Shown here: piece after piece, positions 53,690 to 64,000 of the stretch
Layout of the letters: each line of letters starts with the position of its first letter
Position numbering within the stretch: the stretch's first letter is position 1
Assembly: GCF_954871325.1 (NCBI RefSeq)
Contig: NC_088776.1
Span: 38,302,508-38,366,507, forward strand
From: Gordionus sp. m RMFG-2023
Lineage: Eukaryota; Nematomorpha; Gordioida; Chordodea; Parachordodidae
Direction: 5' to 3'
DNA: 64,000 bases
The notes under the pieces: generated by a model
The model's database searches: none
What the model saw: the letters and a program-made list of their open reading frames with translations, nothing else
What the model was told of the DNA's origin: nothing
Position numbers and translations under genes: made by a program

Positions 53690-55344
53690 CTGACTCTTTT
53701 AATGATCATGAAATTTAATAGTGATATTATTGTTCATAAATCTTCAGGCACATATGATGGCCGATTATGGAAGGCTTTCACACAACAAAAATTCCAGATT
53801 ACAATTTATAATACCCCAGAAAGAATGTTTGTCTATCATAAGAATAATAATATGATGTTAGGTTATTTAATATCACGTAACCAAGTCTTCTGGGGGAACA
53901 GGTAACAATAAGGCAATATGATGGACCTTATTAAACTCATTGCAGATTCTGAGCCTGTACTGGGAGAAAACAAAATAAGGGATTAAAAACTAAATTATAT
54001 TCAAATCTATTATCATAAAATATTCTCATTGAAACCATGAATATGGTTATAAAAATTTTTTTAAATGAGAGTGAATTTTACAGGTGCTTTTCAATTATAG
54101 TTGATGGCACATATGATGTTTCGAAATCAGAAGCAATAGCTTTGATATTAATATATAAAAATAGTGACACGCCTAAGCCCATTGAAAGATTGACTGATAG
54201 ACATACATTGTATGGGAAATACAACTGGTCTCGATATTAAAAGGAATATAATATCCAAACTTGGCTCCATGAATTTACCTCTTAAATTCCTAGTTGGACA
54301 AAGCTATGATGGCGTCTCAAACATCAGTGGAAGAATCAATGGAGTGCAGGCTTTGATTAGAGCCGAGGCGCCAAAGGCAGCTTTTATTTGATGCTATTGT
54401 CATCGATTAAATTAATCATTGTCAATTATGTCAATCAATAAATGAATTACTAAATGTTTTAAGAATATTAGACCAGATTAAATATATTTTAATGGTGTTA
54501 AAAGATATGAGGTGCTCAAAGCATGAGAGTAATGCAGTGACAAAATCGCAACGATTTCTAAGCATCAAGAAAACCACTCGGTAATATTATCTTATTTGCT
54601 TAGATTGAAGCTGGCTATCGTCTTATAAAGCTATTGTAAATTTTTTCTAGCTTATGATGCCTTGAGGGCCGCTTTAACAAATTTAAAGGATTCTGAAGAT
54701 ACTGCCACTTCCACTATGGCTAGTGCTATAGTCTTTAGAATAGAAAATTTTCATTTTATTTTACCACTTTGTGTTTTGGATAAAATATTGTTGATAACAA
54801 GTTTGGATTGTACAAAATTTCAAACCATTACGAAGGATATAGGGTTTGCAATAAATCAAATTGAATTGTCAAAAGATTGCCTGATTAATTTGAGAAATAT
54901 AATTTAAATTATTGTCTTTAATTATTTTTTACTAATGAATAATAACACTGAATTGGATTTTTTTTCAAAAGCACATGATTTTGTGAAGGAGAGAAATCGA
55001 ATTTTATCATTGGAAAAAAATTTAGTTAAACAACTTCATGGTGCTAATTTAAAGAAATATTGCCTTTTTTTTCTTCTAATAATAATAAATTTCAGTATTG
55101 TAAACAAAATGATTGCCTAAATATATTTAAATATTGTTTATTTTCATTAAATAAAAAAAATTAAACTTTTGGATATGGGCTTGGAACGGGTTTAGGAAAT
55201 ACTTTTGAAACTTAACATGGGCTTGGGCTTGGGAATTTTTTTTAACATTAGATATGGGTCGGACCGGGCTTGGGCCTAAAAATTTTTTTTACTGCGGGCA
55301 TGGGCCTGGCTTGGTCAAAAAATTAAGGCCCATGAAGGTCTCTG
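53690..55344 (+). mobile_element. ZMYM1-like hAT transposon remnant
   Basis: Broken frames give, in order: FQITIYNTPERMFVYHK; GYLISRNQVFWGNR; LIADSEPVLGENK (54 kb); FSIIVDGTYDVSKSEAIALI; PIERLTD; LKFLVGQSYDGVSNISGRIN; GVQALIRAEAPKAAFI; CHRLN; and LKDSEDTATSTMASAIVFRI with VLDKILLITS. This is the order in zinc-finger MYM-type-1-like hAT transposases (VDET-D-S, GYDGASNMSG, A-N-H). The right end is GGCCCATGAAGGTCTCTG (55344). The left terminus is missing. It is the likely source of the MITEs at 25065 and 44698. Confidence 0.75.
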
Positions 55345-57143
55345 CAATAAATATTGATATAATTATAAATACTTTCGCTTTCTCTATTATAGATTGTTGC
55401 AATAAAAATTATTTTTAAATTTATGGGTGTCAAAAAATAATTGACCATTTTTTCGAGAGGGGTGGGACTTTTCAGGGGGGGGGGGAGGGGTATTCTGCTT
55501 CCAACCCTCAGAAAGTGTAGGGGCCACTGCCAACTATGGTACGACAATAATGTATAAAATCTTAATTGCTATCATCATATCTCTCTGGTCTTATTTTAGT
55601 GTAAAAATTGTTCCATTTCTATTATGGCATCCTTGCCGTGTAAATAACTTAAGGCTTTAATATATTTGCATAATTTCTTCTAAAGATTTTAAGTATTTTT
55701 TTATCAATTTATCTAACATAATAAATTCTGATATGAGTTAACATCGTGACTGTCATGGCTAGGACTGCATATTAAACAACATCTATTATTTGTGTGGCTA
55801 TATAATTTAAGATTGTTACTACAACTGCTGAGTTTGATTGCATATTTTAGATAAGCAATAATTGCCAACTGTGTAGTCGTTTATATATCATTAAAAATGG
55901 AAGATTATCTTTAAGAAATTTAATATCTCACAATAATTTTATCGATTACTTATCTAGCTTCCATGATGTCATCTAAGAGGAAGTACTAACCACCATATAG
56001 TTTTATGATTAGATTGGTCATTTATATTCTCTTCTTCAAGAATTTTTGATTTAGTTAGACCAATGAATTTATCATTATTAATTCATTCTGTAAAACATTG
56101 TCTAAAATGGTAAGAAAGATTTATATTAGTTTCATGACCTTTTCTCAATGCAAGTTGCTAGGAATTATATTATATTATGAGGTTTTTAAAAACCATTATT
56201 AATTGAGGCATATGTATGAATTAATTAACCTTTTGTATCACTTGTAATTCTTTAGACGCAAAAATTTTATATCTGCAATCGAAAATATTTAATATTGTAA
56301 TATATTTTTTAATTATTTTTAGAAATGTCTTGTATTGTTTTCATTATTTATATGCTAGTTTATTTTAAAAATATGAAATTCGGAATAATTGTTCAGAGTT
56401 AGCAAATTGAAAAAAAGTATAATATATTTATATAAAACTCGGCAGAAGACTGAGCCCCATGAGATTATAAAGGCTAGCGACGTCCCTGGCTAATACAAGT
56501 GATAATTATTGTTATTTTTATATAATATTATTTAAAAACTTTCGATAATAAATCAAAAGTGAATCAATAATGTTATGTATTTGATATTTTTGAAAATAAT
56601 TATATTTATATTGGTATCGAACTTTTCTAGAATTTACATTTATATCTGTTTTTTTAATACATTTTAAAAGTATGTTAAGTCTGCTAAAATTAAATCACAC
56701 TTAAAATATGAATAATATTATTGCTATGATAAATACATTTTTTTTGATATAAATTCAAGTCTATTCAATTTTAAAATTCTATAATATATTTTATCTATAA
56801 AATTAATTACAAAAAATTAGTGTTGTTAAAAGTTACTTTGAAATATGAATAGTTACAGTTACTAGTTACATTGGTAAAAATATAACTAGTTACAGTTACT
56901 AGTTACAGTTATAAAAATGTAACTAGTTATTAGTTACAGTTATATTTCAAAAGACACTAGTTACATAATAAGTTACTTTATACATCATTCATAAACACAT
57001 TATTTATTTACTGAACGCATTTATTTAATATAAAAAAATTAGGATATAATAATTATAATCAATTATTTGAAAAAATATACAATTTATTTATATAAAAAAT
57101 AATTAAACCTAAAAAAAATATCGGAAAATAGAATATATTTATT

Positions 57144-57360
57144 AGAGACCTGCAGGCCCGGCCTAAGCCCTTTCCGGGTAAAAAGGCTGGGACGTATTTT
57201 AATTTTTTTTAAATATACTCAGGTCGGGCCTGAAATTTAAAAAAAAATATCCAGGCCAGGCCGTATATTTTAAAACCGAATATTGAAAATCGCTATTATT
57301 AGCTATAAAAATCAAAAATAAATATAATATATTTATAAAAAATCGGGTCTAAATTTTTCT
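57144..57360. mobile_element. CAGAGACC-group MITE fragment
   Basis: TTAGAGACCTGCAGGCCCGG, then ATTATTAGCTATAAAAATC as in 11564-11790. The right terminus is lost. Confidence 0.55.
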
Positions 57361-57719
57361 TATTAGTAAGTAATGATTACTAATAGTTTATTCAAAAAAT
57401 ATCTAATTTTTAAATAATCTAAGTCGTTGTCGTTCCTTATACTAAGTTCTATGATCTAATTTAGTAAAATTTAAAAAAAAAATACATTTATATGTAATTC
57501 CATAAATATTACCAGCAACTTGAGGGCAAAAAATATGGAATATATTGTGCTAAATAGGTAAAGAAATATAATATTAAAGAATAGGTTTATTAAAGCAATG
57601 TAACAATTTAGGAAAAGAAAATCTATTTGGACGGGAAATTATATTATTGTTGCATCTTTGTCAACACAATCAGACATTTAAACAAAATTTTAAATTACTA
57701 AATTTTTAAAAAAAATTAT

Positions 57720-58183
57720 TTTCCTTGAATCGGTCTGCCCACCTAGAAATTTTATTGTAGTGGACAAAACTAGCTTTACCCACATAGGTTCACCCATTGG
57801 ATGTGAAAGTGCTATATTTCATTTCAGAGATAAATTTTTTGTCAAATTTAATAGAATTAAAAATATTTTAAAACATTTGCCTGCTCATCAGACTTTTTAT
57901 TTATCCAAATATTTTTTATTCATTCCTAAAATTTGACATGCCTTTCGTTCATCAACAATTTTAATCCCTTGAAATATTATTTTGAGGTTCATTATAAAAA
58001 ATACTCTCTAATCTACTTTAAATATCAAATTCTCTTCACTATTCAGTATGCAAGCTGCCCTTCCACCAAAGCTAGGTGTTATAGGTATCCATTCCCCCAT
58101 ATCTTTAAGCATTTCAGCTTTTTTATCTTCAGTTGTTAAATTTCCATACATACTTGGAGACTTGGATATTATCGAATCCACAT
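57720..58183 (+). mobile_element. LINE remnant, RT C-terminal part (5' piece)
   Basis: Frames give IGCESAIFHFRDKF, LPAHQTFYLSKYFLFIPK and ALPPKLGVIGIHSPISLSIS, then AFLSSV. They match the LG-PI ... L-AH-AL-LLR-CL-PKL ... ALP-RLGGLGIRSP-LALPAFLSS run of the RPDGLT-family reverse transcriptase. The copy continues at 62775 after the inserted hAT. Confidence 0.7.
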
Positions 58184-59924
58184 TAGTAAATGTCAACGGT
58201 CCCACCGGGACCGAACCAGACAGATTGTCGGACCGATCTTTTTTGAGGACCGTGGTCCGGACCGGTCTTTTTATTTTTTACGGTCCTGAACGCGGTCCGA
58301 ACCGGTCTTTTATTAATATTTAAGTTTGCTTTACAATATAATTTTTTTGTATATTTTATTTTATGATATTTTTCTAGAGGAGTTATTTTAGATTTTGTTA
58401 ATTTTTATTTTACAATATGAAAACCATAAGTTTGTCCAAGAAACATTTTACTAATAATCCCAATAAAAAATATAGAGTATATGTCTGCAGTACCAAATTT
58501 AATCGTCAGCAACAAGTAACAAAATAATTGTTTATAATTTTTTAATCAATAAAATAATCAAAATAAGCAGTATTATTATTAAAATATTTTGGTTATTATT
58601 TATATAGTTCTATTTTTTCTTAAGAAACTGTCTGAATAATTCATTGTCAAAATAACTTAACCTTATTCTTAATAAAATAATTAGGTACATTAAGCAGACA
58701 TCTGATAAAACATAAAATATATACTTCTAATGATGAAAATGGAAATATCTCAAAAACACAATCTACTCTTGATTTGTTTTGACATCATATAATATAATTA
58801 TATTTTTAAAATTTATAAAAGCCTATAGATTTAATTTAACATCATATGATATAAATATAATAAAAATACTTTCGCATTTTCTTAAAATTAATAACGTATA
58901 TTTTTTTATTTTTAAATTTGAACCAATTATATTTTCATAATTTATTTTTTTTCCATTTTTCTGAATTTTACGATTTTATAACGACAATAAAACATCTGTG
59001 GAAAATATATATTATTCCTAAAATTCTTATTAATTATTAAAGGTAAGAGTATAATATTATGATCAATTATTTTATTAAAAATGACTATGCTCTTTTTTAT
59101 ATCAACTCAAAGTGCACGATGCCAAAATAAGTCAATGGGATTTTAGAATACAATTTTTAAATATTTTTTTTCGTTTTATATTTATAATGGTTTTCTATAG
59201 TTATAATTAAATTTTACCATAAAATGTATTCTAAATCCAATCAGACCATACGATTTTTGAATTTGGGGTTCATAAGACCTATATCTCTGACTTATATTAT
59301 AATTTTACATTTATTATATTTTTTGATTCTATATAATTTATAGATGCCAAATAATTTATTAATAGTGGAGGGAGATATTTTAGAAGCTGATATCGATGAA
59401 TCAGATCATGAGGAATTTAATTTGTATACTCTCTACGATGATTCCCCTTCAACTTCATCAACTCCAATATCTAATAATCTTCAAATCGAGATAGAGGATA
59501 GAGAAATTAATGATAACATTATCATTCAAAATAATATGAAATGGAGAGTAGGTGATATACATCAATTGGACACAAATTATGCTAATAAATTTTCCACTTC
59601 AACCAATATATTAACTCCGTATCAATACTTCAAATTATTTATTTCAAATAATATGCTAAATAATATATGTGAGCAAAGTAATTTATACAGTTTTTAGCAA
59701 ATAAATCGATCGCTAAATCTAGATATAAATGAATTAAAACAATTTATAGGCATACATCTTTTTTCTTCTTTGGTCAAAGTTCCTTCATATAGATAGTATT
59801 GGTCTGCAGAATTAGCGTTCCCTCAGGTTACGAAATTATGTCTCGAACCAGGTTCCAAATATTGCGAAAATATTTACATTTTAATGATAATTCTCAACTT
59901 ATCCCAAGAAATCAAGATGGATAT

Positions 59925-60363
59925 GCGTCTACATGACAGGATTTTCACTGGATGCAAACCCCCTTCAAAAACCTTTGCCTACCCCCCTAAAAATTTTTCT
60001 AAAGGATTGATTTGTTAGATAATAAATTCAAATTAAATCCTCCATTATTTACAATGAATTTATTATTATAACTTTATGGGCTTGCTGAAATATCTAAACC
60101 TTTTAAATGTAATTTAAAAGGATAGCAGAAATTGGAAAACAATATGTATAATTGTTTGCAATATATAGATTTAATCGATGAATTGTATTATAATAGTTCT
60201 ATAATAATAGTATTAATTTTTACAGCAATAAATTTTGTCCTATTTCATCTCAAAATTCAATAGATAATCCCCCCAAAAATTTATCCTACCCCCATTAAAG
60301 CCGCCTACCCCCTCAAAAAAATAGGATGCAAGCTGTTCCTACCCCTCCCGCTCATGTAGACGC
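59925..60363. mobile_element. 439 bp MITE inside the piggyBac (TSD TGGATAT)
   Basis: It begins GCGTCTACATGACAGG and ends GCTCATGTAGACGC. TGGATAT flanks both sides (59918-59924 and 60364-60370). With one copy of the duplication, the piggyBac frame reads straight through as QDGYDKCFKIRP, which confirms the borders. A 7 bp duplication is unusual for hAT; the superfamily is unclear. Confidence 0.88.
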
Positions 60364-60886
60364 TGGATATGATAAATGTTTTAAAATTAGGCCATTTATT
60401 AAAGAGATTCAAAATAATATACAAAAATTAGAGATGGAGGAAAGAGTATGTGTTGATGAATTAATCATCCCGTTCAAAGGGCGGAGTTCTTTAAAACAAT
60501 ATATAAAATCGAAGCCTCATAAATGGGGTATCAAAATTTTTGCATTAGCTGGATCCTCCGGTATTGTATATGATTTTAAGATTTATGCGGGAAAGCAAAC
60601 TAATTTAACACCCTCAGAATTAGGGATAAGTGGTGATATAGTCCTCCAATTGGCTAAAAATATCCCGGAATTTCAAAATCATAAACTCTTTTGCGATAAT
60701 TATTTTTCTTCAATAGCATTGGCTAAAAAATTAAAAGGAAAAGGTATATTTATGGTAGGGACTATTAGAAGTAACCGTTTGAAAGATTGCAAGTTAAAAT
60801 GCGATAAAGACTTAAAAAAAGAAGGTCGTGGGAGCTATGTATATAAAGTTGATAAAAAAAAATATAATAATTGTCAAATGGTATGA
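60326..60886 (+). pseudogene. piggyBac transposase, central DDE part
   Basis: The longest surviving frame of the nested piggyBac. The true element sequence starts at 60364 after the MITE. It holds the catalytic Asp of VDELIIPFKGR and of LFCDNYFSS. The frame breaks at about 60885 and continues in another frame as WYDNKFVHIISTFVGVHPV, where the third acidic residue is expected nearby. Confidence 0.8.
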
Positions 60887-62774
60887 CAATAAATTTGTGC
60901 ACATCATCTCAACATTTGTCGGTGTTCATCCGGTAGTAAATGTAAAAAGATGGTCACTGAGTAACAAATAATACATTGAAGTTCCAAGACCAAATGTATT
61001 AAAAATATATAATGAAGGTATGGGAGGAGTCGATTTACACAATATGCTTGTTGAATGCTATAGAGTAGATATCAAAGGAAAAAGATTCTACTTAAGAATT
61101 ATTTTTCATCTCATAGAAATGTGTAGTAAATTCATGGCTTTTGTATAAACGGCAAATATGCCATGAAAAGGCTAATAAAATCATGAAACTTATACAATTT
61201 AAAACACATATTGTTAAAGCATTGTTATCGGCAGGAAAAACTAGTATAAGAAAATCAGGGAGGCCTTTAAATAAACCGATTTAAAAAAATTTCTTCTATA
61301 ATGGCTCCTATATCAGATATGATAACATAGGTCATTGGCCAGATTCCTGCAAAACTAGGCAAAGGTGCAAGTTATGCATAAATGCATACTCAAGAACAAA
61401 CTGTGGAAAATGTAATATATATTTATGTTTTAATCAATTTAGAAATTGTTTTCGACATTTTCATAATAAATAAATATTTGTATTTTTTTATTACACAAAA
61501 GCCTGATGATTTGATTTGGCATCATCATATTTTTTTTAATTGTATATTTAAAAAATAAAAGTTGAAATAAATATTAGACACCTATGGAGTGATAAAAAAA
61601 AAATTTTTTTTTAATTAATAAAAAGTTGGGCGTCAAAGGGTTAATTTTAATATGCCCTCACAAAATCACCTTCTTCAATACCATTGGATAAATTCCAAAC
61701 AGATCATATGAACAACTCATTATAAAATGGGTAATAATGGACTATCTGCCAACGAAGACTTTTGAAAGTTCAGGTCTTCATAATTTAATCAAATATTTAA
61801 ACTCAACTGCTACAATTTGGTCAAAAAACAAAGTTAAAAATTTTTATACAGCTAATTTTGAGAAACTAAGAAATTCTCTAAAAGATATTTTAAATAAAAA
61901 TAATTCTTTAATAAGCCCACAGATATGTGGAGCAATATAAATAGAATTTCATTTATAGCCATTACTGCACATTATATTGATTCTTCTTTTTTATTAAAAA
62001 ATATTTTATTGATATAAATCATATCCCATTTCCTCATACTTCTGAAGAAATATCCTTAGCTATAAAAGAAGTAATTGATGTATATCAATTGGAGGAGAAT
62101 ATACTGGCCTGTACTTCAGATAATGCCAATAACATCCTAAAAAGCATGGATATTTTACAGAATTCACACCTATTTGAATGAACTTCTTGTTTCATTAAAG
62201 GATGACATATTAGTATGGTGGAAAGCCAATAGTGAAAGGTTTTTTATATTTTGTAAATAGTCAATATAATAGTCCTCTCATTAGCAGCTAGAAATTTTTT
62301 AGCAATTTAAGCAGCAACTGTCCCCTGTGAACAAATATTTTCGAAAGCAAAAGATAATGTCACTAAAAAAGGAACAGGCTTTCAAACAAAATAATACAAG
62401 CTTTGATGTGTATGGGCTCTTGGTTAAAGAATGGAATAGATCTACCGCCTTTATTAAGTCCCTACTAATTCCTTCCATGGAAGTTCTATAAACAAAGACA
62501 TTAGCATATTTTTAAATTAACTATTTGTATTAATCATTATATTATTCACAATTAATTTTATATTGTTTATATAATACTCTTATATTTAATAAAATGATAA
62601 AATAAATTAAATTAGGTTAAAAAAAATATGTTTTTAAACAAATAAAAAAACGGGTCCTGAACCGGTCTTTTTATTTAGGACCACGGTCTGGATCGATCTT
62701 TTTCTTAAGGACTGTGGTCCAGTCCGGTCCGAGGGTATCGATCCAGTCCCGACGACCGGACTGTGACCTCACTA

Positions 62775-63650
62775 ATCCACATCATATGGCAAGATTAAAC
62801 CACTGGAGCAAAGATTCTCCAAGCCGCTCATATCCAAATTTAAGACAAAGAGACTTGAATTCACCATTTATACAGCATTGCGTTGAATACTTACACTTCA
62901 AAGCTGTTCACAGAAAATCTCCATCGCTCTTTCTCCCCTAAAACGCAACCCCGAGTATAAAGAATGACAACAATACGACTCTTTTGATAGATCAAATAAT
63001 TCCAGCCTCAGCCATATGCCACCCTGGCTACGGATGGTTAGAAACTATACCTAGTTCTAATTTAGGCTTGTTTATTAACCAACGAAGAACTTAGAATAGC
63101 TATAGGTCTTTGTTTTGTGAAATCGTAACGCCGATATCATGTGTCCCTTGTGAAACTCATATCGATAGCCTTAGACACCCCTCACCCCATACTGTCGTTT
63201 TTAAAAAGGCAAATTATCCAGGCATTATGCCATCACGATATCAATAGAATCTTAAAATTCGCAAATATTCTCTCTACACTAGAACCCTTTGGCTTCAGCC
63301 TTGATGGGATGACGCTAGTCCCGTTGACCAATGTATACCCCTCGCTTGGGATTATACATGTGTAGATCGTTTCGCCAGATCTTATTTCAACTCTATCACA
63401 AAGCTGAAAATACAAAAACAAATAAATATAACCACCTTAATGATCTTTTGTTCGTTCGGGTAATCTCAGACACCTGTGGATCATTTGGACCCCAAGCCCT
63501 AAAATTATTCAAAACTATAGGGCAAAGATTACGTTTAATCACAGATGATCTAAAAAAGGCTTCTACCTACGACAAAGAATATCAATCAAAATTTGTCGAT
63601 TCAAATGTATATCTATACCTACGTCATTAAGACACGCCGACCAATAAACA
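62775..63650 (+). mobile_element. LINE remnant, C-terminal part (3' piece)
   Basis: Continuation of 57720-58183 beyond hAT III. Frames give GYGWLETIPSSNLGLFINQR, then NILSTLEPFGFSLDGMTLVP, WDYTCVDRFAR, FVRVISDTCGSFGPQALKLF and TIGQRLRLITDD. It is close to 13425-13950 (shared SDTCGSFGPQALKLFKTIGQ), so the two LINE copies belong to one subfamily. Several stops and frame changes. Confidence 0.72.
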
Positions 63651-64000
63651 CATTATTTTATTTTATTTGAAAGAAAGAAAGAAATATTTTACATAGAATG
63701 TAGATATAGTATAATAATTTTAATGAATAATTATATTATTTTTAAAAAAATATATATTAAAAATAAAATTAATTACTGGAATAAATTATTTAGATTTATA
63801 CATGTATATTTTTTTTAAAGTAACTAGTTACTTTTGGCAGTTACATTTCAAAAAATATAAATAGTTACAGTTACTAGTTACAATTTTTAAAATATAACTA
63901 GTTACAGTTATTTTTTAGCAGGTAACTAGTTATTGCATCTAGTTACTTTAACAACACTACAAAAAATAGAATGTTAACAAATTTAAAGAAGTATAAAATA

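Larger units (their letters stand above)
51777..56488. mobile_element. Composite hAT-like element E (8 bp TSD)
   Basis: It starts CAGTGGCGTCACTAGGGAGG and ends CTAGCGACGTCCCTG. GCTAATAC lies directly outside both ends (51769-51776 and 56489-56496). Of its 4.7 kb, at least 2.9 kb is later insertions: a deleted hAT family I copy (52259-53486) and a ZMYM-type hAT remnant (53690-55344). I recognise no transposase of its own in the remaining DNA (51800-52258 and 55545-56440). Confidence 0.82.
59344..61643 (+). mobile_element. piggyBac-type transposon nested in hAT III
   Basis: The transposase region runs in pieces from the acidic N-terminus (LEADIDESDHEEFNLYTLYD) through NILTPYQYFKLFISNN and ELKQFIGIHLF. 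After the inserted MITE come KCFKIRPFIKEIQ, VCVDELIIPFKGRSSLKQY, KPHKWGIKIFALAGSSGIVY and LFCDNYFSSIALAKKLKGKG. Beyond a frame change come YNEGMGGVDLHNML and the cysteine-rich tail RCKLCINAYSRTNCGKC. The right end GGGCGTCAAAGGG abuts TTAA (61641-61644). A TAG near 59695 and several frame breaks make it inactive. The left terminus was not found. Confidence 0.82.
58184..62774 (+). mobile_element. hAT transposon (family III) inserted in the LINE
   Basis: Left end TAGTAAATGTCAACGGTCCC; right end, reverse-complemented, TAGTGAGGTCACAGTCCGG. Both are followed by GGACCGGTC/GGACCACGGTC subterminal motifs. ATCCACAT flanks both sides (58176-58183 and 62775-62782). Inside are a decayed BED finger (about 58690-58790: RHLIKHKIYTSNDENGN, STLDLF) and, at 61650-62500, hAT blocks (AITAHYIDSSFLLKN, CTSDNANNI, and a broken C-terminal VPCEQIFSKAKDNVTKK). 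A piggyBac sits between them. Confidence 0.82.
56818..63959. mobile_element. Giant composite hAT-like element C (8 bp TSD)
   Basis: It begins TAGTGTTGTTAAAAGTTACT and ends AGTTACTTTAACAACACTA, flanked by CAAAAAAT on both sides (56810-56817 and 63960-63967). Subterminal clusters of TAACTAGTTACAGTTAC fill 56830-56975 and 63815-63950. The interior is not satellite as in A and B but a stack of foreign elements: a MITE scrap (57144), a LINE (57720-63650) split by a hAT, and a piggyBac within that. Confidence 0.85.

Noticed and set aside
58008-58205. Minus-strand open frame
   Set aside because: It is the shadow of the LINE frame on the + strand, which matches a known RT motif.
1-64000. Retroviruses, LTR elements, Polintons
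   Set aside because: No paired long terminal repeats and no gag, protease, integrase, capsid or envelope-like stretch was recognised. The RT fragments belong to LINEs.
1-64000. tRNA or rRNA genes
   Set aside because: No cloverleaf with box A and B or rRNA-like conserved block was noticed by eye. A covariance-model scan would be needed to exclude them.

Overview
The window is strongly AT-rich animal DNA. Two host genes with spliced exons can be read, both on the + strand. One is a fragment of Dishevelled: two exons that encode the DEP domain (9118-9573 and 12045-12208). The other is an apparently complete 11-exon gene for a transmembrane cadherin of about 991 residues (28992-47003). Dishevelled and cadherins point to a metazoan. 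The divergent DEP domain, the long AT-rich introns and the LINE and hAT content suggest an invertebrate, but the lineage cannot be fixed from sequence alone.

Almost everything else is transposable-element DNA, mostly nested. Layout: 1-190 foldback hairpin; 442-4979 giant inverted-repeat element A with opposed satellite arrays; 4985-8262 LINE remnant split by a hAT; 8240-8880 MITE debris; 9118-12208 Dishevelled DEP exons with two small hAT derivatives in the intron; 13046-18349 hAT-like element D carrying a LINE piece and a complete 3.5 kb hAT; 18909-20650 MITE and an RTE/BovB-like LINE remnant; 20676-24979 giant element B, built like A; 25065-27750 MITE, LINE remnant and a deleted Tc1/mariner element; 28992-47003 cadherin gene, with MITEs, a hAT remnant and a piggyBac in its introns; 47-51.8 kb MITEs and degenerate repeats; 51777-56488 composite hAT E; 56818-63959 composite element C. 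Element C holds a LINE, which is split by a hAT, which holds a piggyBac, which holds a 439 bp MITE.

Seven insertions were bounded by finding matching target-site duplications (TSDs) at both ends, each 8 bp: CTCTTGAT, TCTTGATC, CTTTCTAT, CAAAAAAT, ATCCACAT, GCTAATAC and GAGAGTAT. Two more 8 or 7 bp duplications (ATTTTTAT, TGGATAT) flank MITEs. No LTR retroelement, endogenous virus or Polinton was recognised.

Two things stand out as possibly undescribed. First, a family of giant elements (A, B, C) shares the TIR start TAGTGTTG. Each member has its own private subterminal repeat, and two of them carry long head-to-head arrays of a roughly 119 bp satellite whose unit contains the palindrome TGACAATTGTCA. 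Second, the small cadherin has a cytoplasmic tail that is not catenin-like but a long tyrosine/glycine low-complexity region with YGTE repeats.
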